Shown: positions 52,048 to 60,238, numbered from the stretch's first letter. The stretch is DNA of 64,000 nt from Sphingobium chungbukense (GCF_001005725.1 NZ_LBIC01000010.1:62001-126000); one strand, 5' to 3'. Notes: a model not told the origin generated them from the letters alone. Translations and numbers: made by a program.

Positions 52048-53378
52048 CGGGCTTCCTTTTCCTTGCTGACGCGCAGAATCGGATGCGCCTTCATCAGGCG
52101 CTTCCACTGGGCGTAATAGTTCCTCATGTGCAGTTCGGAGGTGACGGGAGCGGTGACGATGCCGTCCTCGCCGTCGATGTCTTTGTCCGTCTCGAAATGA
52201 CGGCTGATATCGACCCATTCGTCTTCGGGGTTGAAGGTCAGGCCGCGCTGGCACTCCTCGAAATTGTCCGCATCGTCCATCTCGCCGAGGATCGGGAAAT
52301 CCTCCTGGGTGCGCAGGCGGATGGCGTTGAGCTGCTCGTCGCCGTCGCGGCGGCGGGTCGCGTTGAACAGCACATAGGTCTGATCGACCCGGACCGGCTG
52401 CAGAACCTGGATCTGGTTGCCGATGAAGAGCAGGTTCGGGAAAATGCAGAGGTTCATGCCCGCACCGACGGCGCTTTCCAGCACCGCCTTCGCCTCATTG
52501 GCGCCGACCGTCTGGGTGACATGTGCCTCGAACGGCTCGCGGCCGGGCTGGGGACGTTGCTGGTCCCAGGCGCTGGTCGCATACATTTCCGGTCGCTGGT
52601 CGACGATGGAATGACCATTGTCGAGCGCATGCAGCGGCATGTTCGACCGGTCGGCATCGGCGAAATAGGTCATGTCGCCGCCGCCGTACCGCTCCTTGGT
52701 CATCACCAGCAGCGACTGGTGAGAGAAGGGCACATGATAGCCGTCGCCGGCATTGTCGTAGACCATCTTCCAGTTGCAGTTGACCTTGAAGCGCTGCGCG
52801 CCCGAGACGACGAGATTTTCCCACCCGCCCTGATGGTCGAGCCATTGGTCGATGAAGCTGGCGGCGTTGCCGAGGTGTTCGACGATCGTCACCGCGTTCG
52901 GATTGAGGGTGGCGAAGACCAGGCCCTTGTAGATCGCGACCTGGGCGGGCCGCGCCAGGTTCATCCCGCGCGACTTGAACGTGGGTCCATAGGCATTCTT
53001 GCCGGGAATCCCGAACAGGGTGCCGCGCGCGTCATAGCGCCAGCCATGATAGGGGCAGGTGAAGCTCGTCGCGTTGCCGCGGAATTCCCGGCAAATGACA
53101 GCGCCGCGGTGCGAGCACCGGTTGGAGAGGACGTTGATCTCGCGATCCTCGCCGCGGGTGACGAAAACCTCCCGCGTTCCGATCCACGCCTGGCGGTAGT
53201 CCCCGACATTGGGAAGTTCGCTCTCGTGCAACAGATAGACCCAGGTACCGGCGAAGATATTATCCATCTCGCGGGCAAAGATCTCGGGCTCCACATAGAC
53301 GCTGCGATGCACCCGATCGTCCTGGACAAGGCGATCGAATTCGCTGTCCTCTCGGGTGAGGTTGGTAACGGTGCTCAT
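52044..53378 (-). CDS. tdnA1: Aniline dioxygenase large (alpha) subunit, Rieske oxygenase, 444 aa
   Basis: The Rieske ligands are C88-x-H90 (CSHRG) and C108-x2-H111 (CPYHGW). The mononuclear iron site is DNAGDGYHVPFSH (H215, H220), with the third ligand in the C-terminal domain. The sequence has the typical EPEIFAREMDNIFAGTWVYLLHESELPNVGD start. It dihydroxylates aniline-type substrates to catechols with release of ammonia. It lies in the order Q-T-A1-A2-B known from aniline and chloroaniline degraders. Anthranilate or benzoate dioxygenase alpha subunits are related, but the Q and T genes favour aniline. Confidence 0.92.
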   Translation of the reverse strand: MSTVTNLTREDSEFDRLVQDDRVHRSVYVEPEIFAREMDNIFAGTWVYLLHESELPNVGDYRQAWIGTREVFVTRGEDREINVLSNRCSHRGAVICREFRGNATSFTCPYHGWRYDARGTLFGIPGKNAYGPTFKSRGMNLARPAQVAIYKGLVFATLNPNAVTIVEHLGNAASFIDQWLDHQGGWENLVVSGAQRFKVNCNWKMVYDNAGDGYHVPFSHQSLLVMTKERYGGGDMTYFADADRSNMPLHALDNGHSIVDQRPEMYATSAWDQQRPQPGREPFEAHVTQTVGANEAKAVLESAVGAGMNLCIFPNLLFIGNQIQVLQPVRVDQTYVLFNATRRRDGDEQLNAIRLRTQEDFPILGEMDDADNFEECQRGLTFNPEDEWVDISRHFETDKDIDGEDGIVTAPVTSELHMRNYYAQWKRLMKAHPILRVSKEKEAR

Positions 53379-53412
53379 AAAATTCTCCGTCGATGCCGGG
53401 ATGGCCGGTCGC

Positions 53413-54174
53413 TCAGCTCGTGCCGAGCGACGCGAGCCGGGTTTCTGTTGCGGGCGATTGCGAGAGTGTTCCGTCGGCGAGCAGACGGCGTGCCAGCGAG
53501 ATCAGGGGGACCGAGTGGAGAGGCTGACGCGCTTGGCGCTCGATCGCCTCCCATGACGCATCGTCGAAGAGCGGACGATGGACCGGCATGAACCCGTTCT
53601 GGAGTCCGTGATTGTCGACCTCGGGATGACCCTGGATACCAAGGATCCGATCCGCGACCAGAAAGACCTCGTTCTCGATCGTCGACGATGACGCAAGGCG
53701 TGTGCTTCCCTTCGGAAGCTTGAGGACACATTCGCCGTGGCTCTGGACGATCACCGGCGCAGAAGAGGTTTCCGGCCAGTGCTCAGAGCCGCCAGCCAAG
53801 GACCAGCTCAACCGATCGACGCCGAGCTTGAAGATCCCGCTCGGATTCTTGCCGACCTGGCCGCCGAGCGCGGCTGCGATGGCCTGTGATCCGAAACATA
53901 CGCCGACGATGGGAGCCACGGAGCTGTCGTGTACGTTCCGGATCAAGCCAAGAACGTTGTCGACGAAGGCTGTGCCTGCATCATCGACGACGGACTTGAG
54001 GCTGCCGCTGATCACATATCCGTCGTGGTCCGCGGCCCGGGCGAGGAAGTCCTCATCGGAAGGGACGAGGACATTCCACTGATCTCCTGGACCTCCGAAC
54101 GCGTCGAAGAACCGCTGCTTCATCGGCTCGGCCTTCGGTACTGGCGAACACCAGATCAACGCATACCGTTTCAT
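53413..54174 (-). CDS. tdnT: Glutamine amidotransferase-like protein of aniline dioxygenase (T component), 253 aa
   Basis: This is a class I glutamine amidotransferase fold with an intact catalytic triad: C93 in GVCFGSQAIAAALGG, H181 and E183 in LGIQGHPEVD. In aniline systems the T component hydrolyses gamma-glutamylanilide, keeping it from accumulating and releasing aniline to the dioxygenase. ATG 54174 starts 11 bp after the GS-like gene ends, and its 3' end is 34 bp from the alpha-subunit start. A generic GMP-synthase-like amidotransferase is the alternative. Confidence 0.9.
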   Translation of the reverse strand: MKRYALIWCSPVPKAEPMKQRFFDAFGGPGDQWNVLVPSDEDFLARAADHDGYVISGSLKSVVDDAGTAFVDNVLGLIRNVHDSSVAPIVGVCFGSQAIAAALGGQVGKNPSGIFKLGVDRLSWSLAGGSEHWPETSSAPVIVQSHGECVLKLPKGSTRLASSSTIENEVFLVADRILGIQGHPEVDNHGLQNGFMPVHRPLFDDASWEAIERQARQPLHSVPLISLARRLLADGTLSQSPATETRLASLGTS

Positions 54175-54184
54175 TGCTTTACTC

Positions 54185-55654
54185 TCACAATAGTTCGAAA
54201 TATTCGCGATGCTCCCAGGCGGTGACGCCGTGGGAATAGGTCTCGGTCTCGTCTTCGGCGGCTGCGAAACGGCCCCATTCATGGCGACGAAGTGCCAGCC
54301 AATATTCCGCGAAGATTTCGCCGAAGGCCTCTTTGTAGAGCTGCGATTGCTCGAACGCATCGAGCGCCGCCGACAGGTTCGTCGGCAGGACCTCGACATC
54401 GGCCGAGTAGGGATTCTCCTGCATCGCGCCGGGATCGAGCTTGCGGCTGATCCCGTCGAGGCCGGCGTGGATCTGCGAGGCGAGATAGAGATAGGGATTG
54501 GCCGCCGGCTCACCGACGCGGTTCTCGATCCGGCTGGCGGAATCGCCGGGATTCGTGATCACGCGGAGCATGGCGGCGCGGTTATCCACCGCCCAGCTCA
54601 GACGATCGGGTGCCAGCGAATTGGGGCGTCGGCGCCTATAGCCGTTGATCGTCGGTGTCGTGAAACTGGACGCTGCCTTGGCGTGCGCGAGGATCCCGCC
54701 AGCCCAGGCCTTGCCGATCTCGGAAATGGCCTGGCCTTCCTCCGGGATAAACAGATTTTCGCCTTTCGCCTTGTCGGCGAGCGACTGGTGGAGATGCCAG
54801 CCTGAGGGAAAGAGGTCCGGAATGCCCGGCCAGCACATGAAGCTCGCGAGGTAACCGTGACGGCGCGCGATCTGCTTCACGGCATTGCGGAACAGGATCA
54901 TGGTGTCGGCGAACTCGATCCCCGACATCACATCGAAAGTGATCTCATATTGGCTGGGCGCGAATTCATTCTCGACGGAGCGGAGCGGCAAACCGAGCTT
55001 GAGCAGGTTCCGCCGGATTTCGGAGAGAATCCCGTCAGCCTCGTCGAACTGGCTTTCGAGAAGCAGGGAATATCCCTTGCCGATGACGCGAACGACTGGC
55101 GGCGTGGACTGAACGCCTATGCCGCCCAGCGTGCCGGGCTCGAGCGACGGATCGACGATCCGGGTGAGGTAGAATTCGACTTCCAGGCCGGCGTTCAGCG
55201 TGTATCCCGCATCGGCGAGCTTGGCGACCGCGGCCCTCAGGAAGTTGCGTGGACACAGCGGGAAGGGCCTTCCGTCGCGCAGGTAGAGATCGGACAGCAG
55301 CCAACCCGTCTTCTCGGCCCAGGGCAGGATCTTGAAGGTCGTGGGGTCGGGCACGGTCACCATATTGGCGACGCCGTCGAGATCGGTCCCCGTGAAGATG
55401 TTCTTGCCAAATGGATTTTGGAAGAAGGAGGCGCCGGTGTCGACCAGGAAGGGCGCAACCGTGCACTCCGAGCCGGAGGCGAAAGCCGAGCGCAGCGCGT
55501 CGACGGAGAGCCCCTTGCTGCGTACCAGGCCATATTGGTCGGCCCATGCCAGGCGAATGATTTCGATGCCTTCTGCTTCGATCCGCTTCAGCACGTCTTC
55601 CGCCGCGGCCTTTTGCTCCTCGGACCACAGCTTGTGTTTCGCGATAAATTTCAA
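54185..55654 (-). CDS. tdnQ: Glutamine synthetase-like gamma-glutamylanilide synthetase (Q component), 489 aa
   Basis: This is a type I glutamine synthetase family member. It shows the beta-grasp domain early (IRLAWADQYGLVRSKGLSVDAL), metal-binding AGLEVEFYLTR (about residues 154-164), SVENEFAPSQYEITFD (about 225-240), GWHLHQSL with the catalytic-region histidine (about 286-293), NGYRRRRPNSLAPDRLSWAVDNRAAMLRV and ENRVGEPAANPYLY. Aniline-cluster homologs ligate glutamate to aniline with ATP. Housekeeping glutamine synthetase is ruled out by cluster context and by PuuA-like sequence features. It begins 125 bp downstream of the ring-cleavage gene. Confidence 0.92.
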   Translation of the reverse strand: MKFIAKHKLWSEEQKAAAEDVLKRIEAEGIEIIRLAWADQYGLVRSKGLSVDALRSAFASGSECTVAPFLVDTGASFFQNPFGKNIFTGTDLDGVANMVTVPDPTTFKILPWAEKTGWLLSDLYLRDGRPFPLCPRNFLRAAVAKLADAGYTLNAGLEVEFYLTRIVDPSLEPGTLGGIGVQSTPPVVRVIGKGYSLLLESQFDEADGILSEIRRNLLKLGLPLRSVENEFAPSQYEITFDVMSGIEFADTMILFRNAVKQIARRHGYLASFMCWPGIPDLFPSGWHLHQSLADKAKGENLFIPEEGQAISEIGKAWAGGILAHAKAASSFTTPTINGYRRRRPNSLAPDRLSWAVDNRAAMLRVITNPGDSASRIENRVGEPAANPYLYLASQIHAGLDGISRKLDPGAMQENPYSADVEVLPTNLSAALDAFEQSQLYKEAFGEIFAEYWLALRRHEWGRFAAAEDETETYSHGVTAWEHREYFELL

Positions 55655-55779
55655 ATTACCTCTCCTAGTCAGAAAGACGCGGGCTTCTCGTTATGCTTCG
55701 GTCGTATCCGAACTGAGCCATCGCCTCGGCAGCACCCGGCACATGAGATCATTTCACGTGCCGGCCATGGGCATCGTGA

Positions 55780-56577
55780 TCAGCCCGCCTGGAGCGGACG
55801 AAGGACGAAGTCGTACTGACCCTCGTAGAAGGGAGCGTTCAGCCCGCGCTTCTCGATGTCCTTCGCACCTTCATGGTGTGTCAGCTTGATGATCAGATTG
55901 TCGCGAACCGCGCTGGCGAGATCGTTGTCGATATACTCGCCGCCTTCGAAATAGAGCTGCGAGATCAGATCCTCATATCCGGGCTGGCGCAGCATCACGT
56001 GCATGTGCGCCGGACGGAAATAATGACGCCCGAGCGCGTTCACCAGGCGGCCGGTGGGACCGTTCTTGGGAATTTCATAGGGCGGAGGCAGTATCGTCCG
56101 GACCTCGTAGGAACCATCCTTCTCGGACCGGATGCGCCCGCGCAGATTCCAGTCGGGGATTCCAGGATGGATGTTGGAATATTCTCCGTTCGCGTCCGCG
56201 TGCCAGAAGTCGAGCTCGACATTGCCGAGCGGCTCGCCTTCTATATTGGTGATGCGGCCGCGGAAGAACATCACGATGCCCGGCTCATCCTTTCGCTGGG
56301 GGAGGACATAGGGCGCGCTGAGCACCGGTGCGCCAGGAAGATAGAAGGGACCCTCGATTCCTTCGGGGCTGCCAGCGCGATCCTCGTTGCTGATATCGGT
56401 GGCCCGCGCCTCGAGAAAGATATCGGGCATCAGAGTTTCCTCGCCGCCCTTGATGCTGTCGACGAGATACTTCGTCGCCACGCGATACTCGTCATGGTTG
56501 ATCTTGTGTTTGGCCATGAAGTCGAGAACCGTTTTCTCCAGATCCTCCACGACTTCCTTCACGCGCTGGTTAATCAT
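55780..56577 (-). CDS. Intradiol ring-cleavage dioxygenase, (chloro)catechol 1,2-dioxygenase, 265 aa
   Basis: The non-heme Fe(III) ligands are Y79 (EGPFYLPGAP), Y133 (ANGEYSN), H191 and H193 (FRPAHMHV). Length (265) and N-terminus MINQRVKEVVEDLEKTVLDFM fit the short chlorocatechol 1,2-dioxygenases (TfdC/ClcA size) rather than the about 310-residue catechol type. The product from substituted catechol is a (chloro)muconate. Its downstream neighbour, in transcription order, is the aniline dioxygenase set, and its upstream neighbour is the cycloisomerase. Hydroxyquinol 1,2-dioxygenase (giving maleylacetate directly) is the main alternative. Confidence 0.9.
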   Translation of the reverse strand: MINQRVKEVVEDLEKTVLDFMAKHKINHDEYRVATKYLVDSIKGGEETLMPDIFLEARATDISNEDRAGSPEGIEGPFYLPGAPVLSAPYVLPQRKDEPGIVMFFRGRITNIEGEPLGNVELDFWHADANGEYSNIHPGIPDWNLRGRIRSEKDGSYEVRTILPPPYEIPKNGPTGRLVNALGRHYFRPAHMHVMLRQPGYEDLISQLYFEGGEYIDNDLASAVRDNLIIKLTHHEGAKDIEKRGLNAPFYEGQYDFVLRPLQAG

Positions 56578-56660
56578 TGATGCTCTCCTAGAAAATATTA
56601 TTACGGCTTTCGCTGGCGCCGGTTCGACAACTCAGGAACCGGTGCTTGCGACCATTCGAT

Positions 56661-57791
56661 TCACTCGTTCGCCTTCCTTGCGAGGAACGCCACGCGATCT
56701 TCGTCGAGGGAAAAGCCCAGGCCCGGTCCGCTCGGTACGATCAGCTCGCCATCGACAAGCTTGAACGGTTCGCTCGCGATGTCCTCGACGATCCGGAGCG
56801 GCCCGAACAATTCCGAACCGAGCCGCAGCTCGTCGATCGTCGCGTAGAGGTGCGCGGAGGCGATCGTCCCCAGTGAGGTTTCGAGCATCGTCCCGCCATA
56901 GATGCCAAGCCCCGATGCCGCGGCAATCGCCGCGATGGCCTGCGTAGCCGTTGGTCCGCCATCGCGGTTCGGCTTGAGGCCGAACGAAGTCGCTGCCCGC
57001 TTCGCGGCAATGCGAAACGCGCTGTCGGGACCGGTCAAGGCTTCGTCGGCGATGATCTCGATCCCGTATCGCTGGCTGAGACGCGCGGCGGCATCGATAT
57101 CGCCGGCAGGCAAGGGTTGCTCGATCCCTTCCAGGCCGGCTTCCTGCAGCCTGGGCAGATAGCGGTTGGCAGCAACCTCGTCCCAACCCTGGTTCACGTC
57201 GGCAATGACCGCCGCCCGGCCTCGAAACGCTTCGATAATCCGGATCGAGCGCGCGACATCTTCGTTAGACGAGGATCTGCGGATCTTGAGCTTGAACCTG
57301 CGATGTCCCTGCTCGGCGTAAGCGCGCTCTCCCTCCTCGATATCGCCTTCGGCCGAACCGGTGGACAGCGTCCAGGCAACCGGGATGGTGCTGCGCACCG
57401 CGCCACCAAGAATCTCCGATGCAGAGCGGCCCGAACGCCGACCGATCAAATCGAGCGCGGCCGTTTCCACCGCATTGCGAGCCGCAGCATTGCCTCGGAC
57501 GAACCTGGTCAGGTTTTGGCTGAGGGCGCCGATGCCTTGCACCTTGGTACCGAGCAGCAGCGGCTTGAGATAGGCTTCGATCGTCGCCTGGACCGCCTCA
57601 GCGCTTTCGCCGCCCCAGAATGGGCCTCCGAGCACCGTCGCTTCGCCGAGTCCCTCGAGGCCGTCCTGATCGCGCATTCGAACAAGGATTACGTTGATCG
57701 ACCTTACGACGCCGAACGACATCGTGATCGGCTGCTTGAGGTCGATGTCCAGGCGGGTCGTGTCGATCCGCTCGATCTTCAGATGGGTCAT
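56661..57791 (-). CDS. Muconate/chloromuconate cycloisomerase, 376 aa
   Basis: This enolase-superfamily enzyme has the catalytic lysines K167-x-K169 (FKLKI), metal ligands D198 (ADVNQGW), E224 (IEQPLP) and D249 (ADEAL), and K273 (GLKPNRDGG), positions that coincide with P. putida muconate-lactonizing enzyme numbering. It converts cis,cis-muconate or a halomuconate to a muconolactone. It begins 2 bp after the stop of the PF04199 hydrolase gene. Whether it acts on chloromuconates cannot be settled from residues seen here, but the maleylacetate reductase favours it. Sequence alternatives such as dipeptide epimerase are less likely in this context. Confidence 0.9.
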   Translation of the reverse strand: MTHLKIERIDTTRLDIDLKQPITMSFGVVRSINVILVRMRDQDGLEGLGEATVLGGPFWGGESAEAVQATIEAYLKPLLLGTKVQGIGALSQNLTRFVRGNAAARNAVETAALDLIGRRSGRSASEILGGAVRSTIPVAWTLSTGSAEGDIEEGERAYAEQGHRRFKLKIRRSSSNEDVARSIRIIEAFRGRAAVIADVNQGWDEVAANRYLPRLQEAGLEGIEQPLPAGDIDAAARLSQRYGIEIIADEALTGPDSAFRIAAKRAATSFGLKPNRDGGPTATQAIAAIAAASGLGIYGGTMLETSLGTIASAHLYATIDELRLGSELFGPLRIVEDIASEPFKLVDGELIVPSGPGLGFSLDEDRVAFLARKANE

Positions 57792-57793
57792 GT

Positions 57794-58864
57794 CTACACC
57801 GTCGCAACAGGAGTGGTCGGTGAACCGATCGCACCGGGCAACCGAAGCGGCGGCGCCGTCAGCAGGAACCGCGAACGGTGGTGCTCGCGCAGCCAGTTGG
57901 CGAGCGGCGTCAGATGCCACAACTCGCCGAGATGAATGCCAAGCTTGAACAGACAGAGTTCGTGCAGCGGTACCGCGGAATGTTCCGGCGCGTCACACGC
58001 TCCCGCAGGGTGGGCTTCAACCGCATAATTGTCCGCCACCAGGACGCTGAGGCCACTCGACGAAATCCAATCGAGCAGGCGATCATCCCGCCCGTCGAGA
58101 ACGCAGCAGGAATGCTCGAGCTTATGGGGATCGGGCTCGCCACCCATTTCGATCAGCATCTCGGCGAAGCCCGTGTGGAGGCACACCATGTCGCCCGGCT
58201 CCACCGAGACGCCATCGCTGGCCATCACGGCTTCCAGATCGTCCAAGCCGACCAGACGGTGCTCCCGGCCGAAATGAGCGTGGAGGTCGATCATCACGCC
58301 TCGACCCTGAACCCCGGTTTCCGCCATCTTCTCGATGCCCAGTGCACGAGCATGAGATTCAGGGACCGTCACGTACGGACTCGCTTCGCCGACCGGAGCC
58401 TCGACATCTATCCCGGCGCGATAGCCGTTATAGTAAAGCGGCTCGGGCAGGCCATCGCCATCGGCATCGAAAAGCTGGCCGACATGGGCCAAACCGTCCC
58501 ATTGGGTTGAATATTGCGTGTAGAGCAAAACCGCGTCGTCGCTCATGACGTCGGTGAGCTGCGGCGAGTCCTGTCTCAGCGCATAATTAACGTTGAACCG
58601 GCCGTTTCGGATCGTCGGTCGCAAGACGGGCGGATGACGACGCGCGTTCAACACGTTCCCGCCAGGAAGATCCAGCGGCAGGCTGAGGCAGAAGGATTGG
58701 CCGACCTTCACCTCGGCGATACCCTCCAGCACCTTGGCCGGCGTCAGGAGGTTCAGCCTTCCCCTCTGATCGTTGGGGCCGAAATCACCCCAGTTGGACC
58801 CCTCCGGACGCTTGATCCAGCGCGGAGAGATTGAATCAGGAGGACTTGATTGTTCAGATGTCAT
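57794..58864 (-). CDS. PF04199 'cyclase' family metal-dependent hydrolase, candidate trans-dienelactone/muconolactone hydrolase, 356 aa
   Basis: This is a COG1878/PF04199 protein. The central motif reads STQWDGLAHVG (about residues 119-129), where many members have HxGTHxDxxxH, so two His positions are replaced by Gln while D123 and H127 remain. Other landmarks are YYNGYRAG, ETGVQGRGVMIDLHAHFG and CLHTGF. One characterised relative in Pseudomonas reinekei MT1 is a Zn/Mn trans-dienelactone hydrolase turning 4-chloromuconolactone into maleylacetate. Here it starts the pathway operon, 2 bp before the cycloisomerase, and no classical dienelactone hydrolase is present, so that role is plausible but inferred. 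GTG 58879 is an alternative start. Confidence 0.8.
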   Translation of the reverse strand: MTSEQSSPPDSISPRWIKRPEGSNWGDFGPNDQRGRLNLLTPAKVLEGIAEVKVGQSFCLSLPLDLPGGNVLNARRHPPVLRPTIRNGRFNVNYALRQDSPQLTDVMSDDAVLLYTQYSTQWDGLAHVGQLFDADGDGLPEPLYYNGYRAGIDVEAPVGEASPYVTVPESHARALGIEKMAETGVQGRGVMIDLHAHFGREHRLVGLDDLEAVMASDGVSVEPGDMVCLHTGFAEMLIEMGGEPDPHKLEHSCCVLDGRDDRLLDWISSSGLSVLVADNYAVEAHPAGACDAPEHSAVPLHELCLFKLGIHLGELWHLTPLANWLREHHRSRFLLTAPPLRLPGAIGSPTTPVATV

Positions 58865-59184
58865 CGAGAAAGCACTCACATCATCACCAAGAGGGTTGAT
58901 GGATGACTAGACTCAGATTTCCCTGCGCGAAATGAAACGCTGCGCCGGAAATGCAGCTTGCAAATGTCGAATGACGACCTATCGATCGTTGCATCGGTAA
59001 ATCCTCTCTCGTGCATGTGTATATACATGCAGCGTTCTTCTTTTTTATCTTGCCGCGACGGTGATTCAGTGGATCATATCGCGGGCTATCTGTATGCATA
59101 CATAAGTCATACTTCGTTTAATTGAACGACAATCTAACTGCGAAATTACGAAATTCGTTCGCGCATTTGCGACCTTTCACGAAA
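58865..59184. promoter_or_regulatory. Promoter region of the aniline/muconate operon with two palindromes
   Basis: This 320-bp gene-free stretch precedes the minus-strand pathway operon. It contains a 6-6-6 inverted repeat GCATGT-N6-ACATGC (59013-59030) and a perfect 12-bp palindrome TGTATGCATACA (59091-59102), 75 bp apart, both built around TGTAT/ATACA. AT-rich runs (the T-rich segment near 59035-59048) lie between. The style resembles GntR/FadR-type operators more than LysR sites. No gene was found inside. Confidence 0.55.
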
Positions 59185-59787
59185 TCAAATCGCGAGCTTC
59201 ATCCGCGCGAATTCGAACACCTGATCGCCGACCAGCGTCAGTTGCCTTGCTGCGGAGACATCGAGGCATTCGCCGTCTTTGAAGGGTTGGTCGGACGTGT
59301 TGATCGCTGCTCCCAGCGGCGTCGGAAATCCGCGCAGGGCGTGAACGATCGACCGTAGGGTCACGAGCGTACCGCCGGTCGCCTGCCAGCCATAGGCTGT
59401 CGCGATCAGTCCGACCGGAACACCGTCCAGATAGATCCTGTCGTCCTTCGAGGTGTCTTCGAAATATTCGAGCGCGTTCTTGACGATGGCGGAGATCGTG
59501 CCGTGATATCCTGGGCTGGCGATGATCAGCCCATCCGCCCTTCGGAAATCTGCCACCAATTCGCGGGCGAGCGCAGACGATTTGCTGCCGGGCGTGAGAT
59601 AGTGCGGCAGAGAGGCGATCGCGTTCCCGCCATGCAGCTTTGTCCTGGCTCCGCGTCTCTCGGCAGCGCGCAACGCCAAGGACAGCGCCTGTTCGGTCGA
59701 CGATGTCGGAGCAGCTGAACCTCCCAGCCCAATGATGAAGGGCATCTTGTCGGTCTCAGTCTCGCTCCTCGCGGCCATTGCTGACAT
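59185..59787 (-). CDS. NADPH-dependent FMN reductase family protein, 200 aa
   Basis: This is a flavodoxin-like SsuE/ArsH-related reductase with FIIGLGGSAAPTSSTEQALSLAL (FMN phosphate loop, about residues 17-39), ADGLIIASPGYHGTISAIVKNALEYFED (about 84-111, with the SPGYHGTISAxxKNALE signature) and TAYGWQATGG. It reduces FMN with NAD(P)H, often supplying a monooxygenase or reducing quinones. No flavin monooxygenase is adjacent. Its 3' end faces the operon promoter region, and it is divergent from the MBL gene across a palindrome-rich gap. Confidence 0.87.
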   Translation of the reverse strand: MSAMAARSETETDKMPFIIGLGGSAAPTSSTEQALSLALRAAERRGARTKLHGGNAIASLPHYLTPGSKSSALARELVADFRRADGLIIASPGYHGTISAIVKNALEYFEDTSKDDRIYLDGVPVGLIATAYGWQATGGTLVTLRSIVHALRGFPTPLGAAINTSDQPFKDGECLDVSAARQLTLVGDQVFEFARMKLAI

Positions 59788-60238
59788 GCGCTCCTCCCCG
59801 ATATGAGGGTCCTCGTGCCAGCTGCTAGGTCCCCGGCGCGATTTTGACTTGTGTCAATGACACTACATCAGTTCGGGGTTGAAATGGACCAGAGATAGAC
59901 AAAATCTCTCGCAATTTTGCGAAACAGTTTCGCGAAAATGTCCTTGTCTATATTCCCAGAATTGCGAAGCTCGATCTCATCTAATCTGGATTACCATTAG
60001 TCTCCGAAAGGTGGGCCGGGATACTTGTGATTCACAGCATATCGTGCAGATTATCTGCGCGATATGCTGTGTTGCGAAAATAAATCTGAGACAAGCAAGG
60101 CCTTGTTGGAACGGCGAAATAGAACCCATCTTCGCCCGGATTGTCGCGACATCGGCGACCATGAGACCTGCGGCGAGAAGGACCACCGGGAGCAGCGAAG
60201 CATGAAGAGGCGCTCCCAGGCACCAAGGAGAGGACGGC
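59788..60238. promoter_or_regulatory. 451-bp divergent regulatory region with several inverted repeats
   Basis: Lying between the FMN-reductase and MBL genes, it holds no gene but four dyads: GTGTCA-A-TGACAC (59851-59863); AGAGAT-N7-ATCTCT (59891-59909); GCGAAAC-A-GTTTCGC (59919-59933), enclosed by TAGACAA (59896-59902) and TTGTCTA (59944-59950); and a 39-bp near-perfect palindrome (60033-60071) with outer arms CACAGCATATCG / CGATATGCTGTG and inner GCAGAT-T-ATCTGC. No T-run follows the last one, so an operator or RNA hairpin is likelier than a terminator. Confidence 0.6.

Noticed and set aside
55780..56577. Hydroxyquinol 1,2-dioxygenase assignment
   Set aside because: Not excluded, but the adjacent cycloisomerase would then have no role, and the 265-residue length fits chlorocatechol dioxygenases better.
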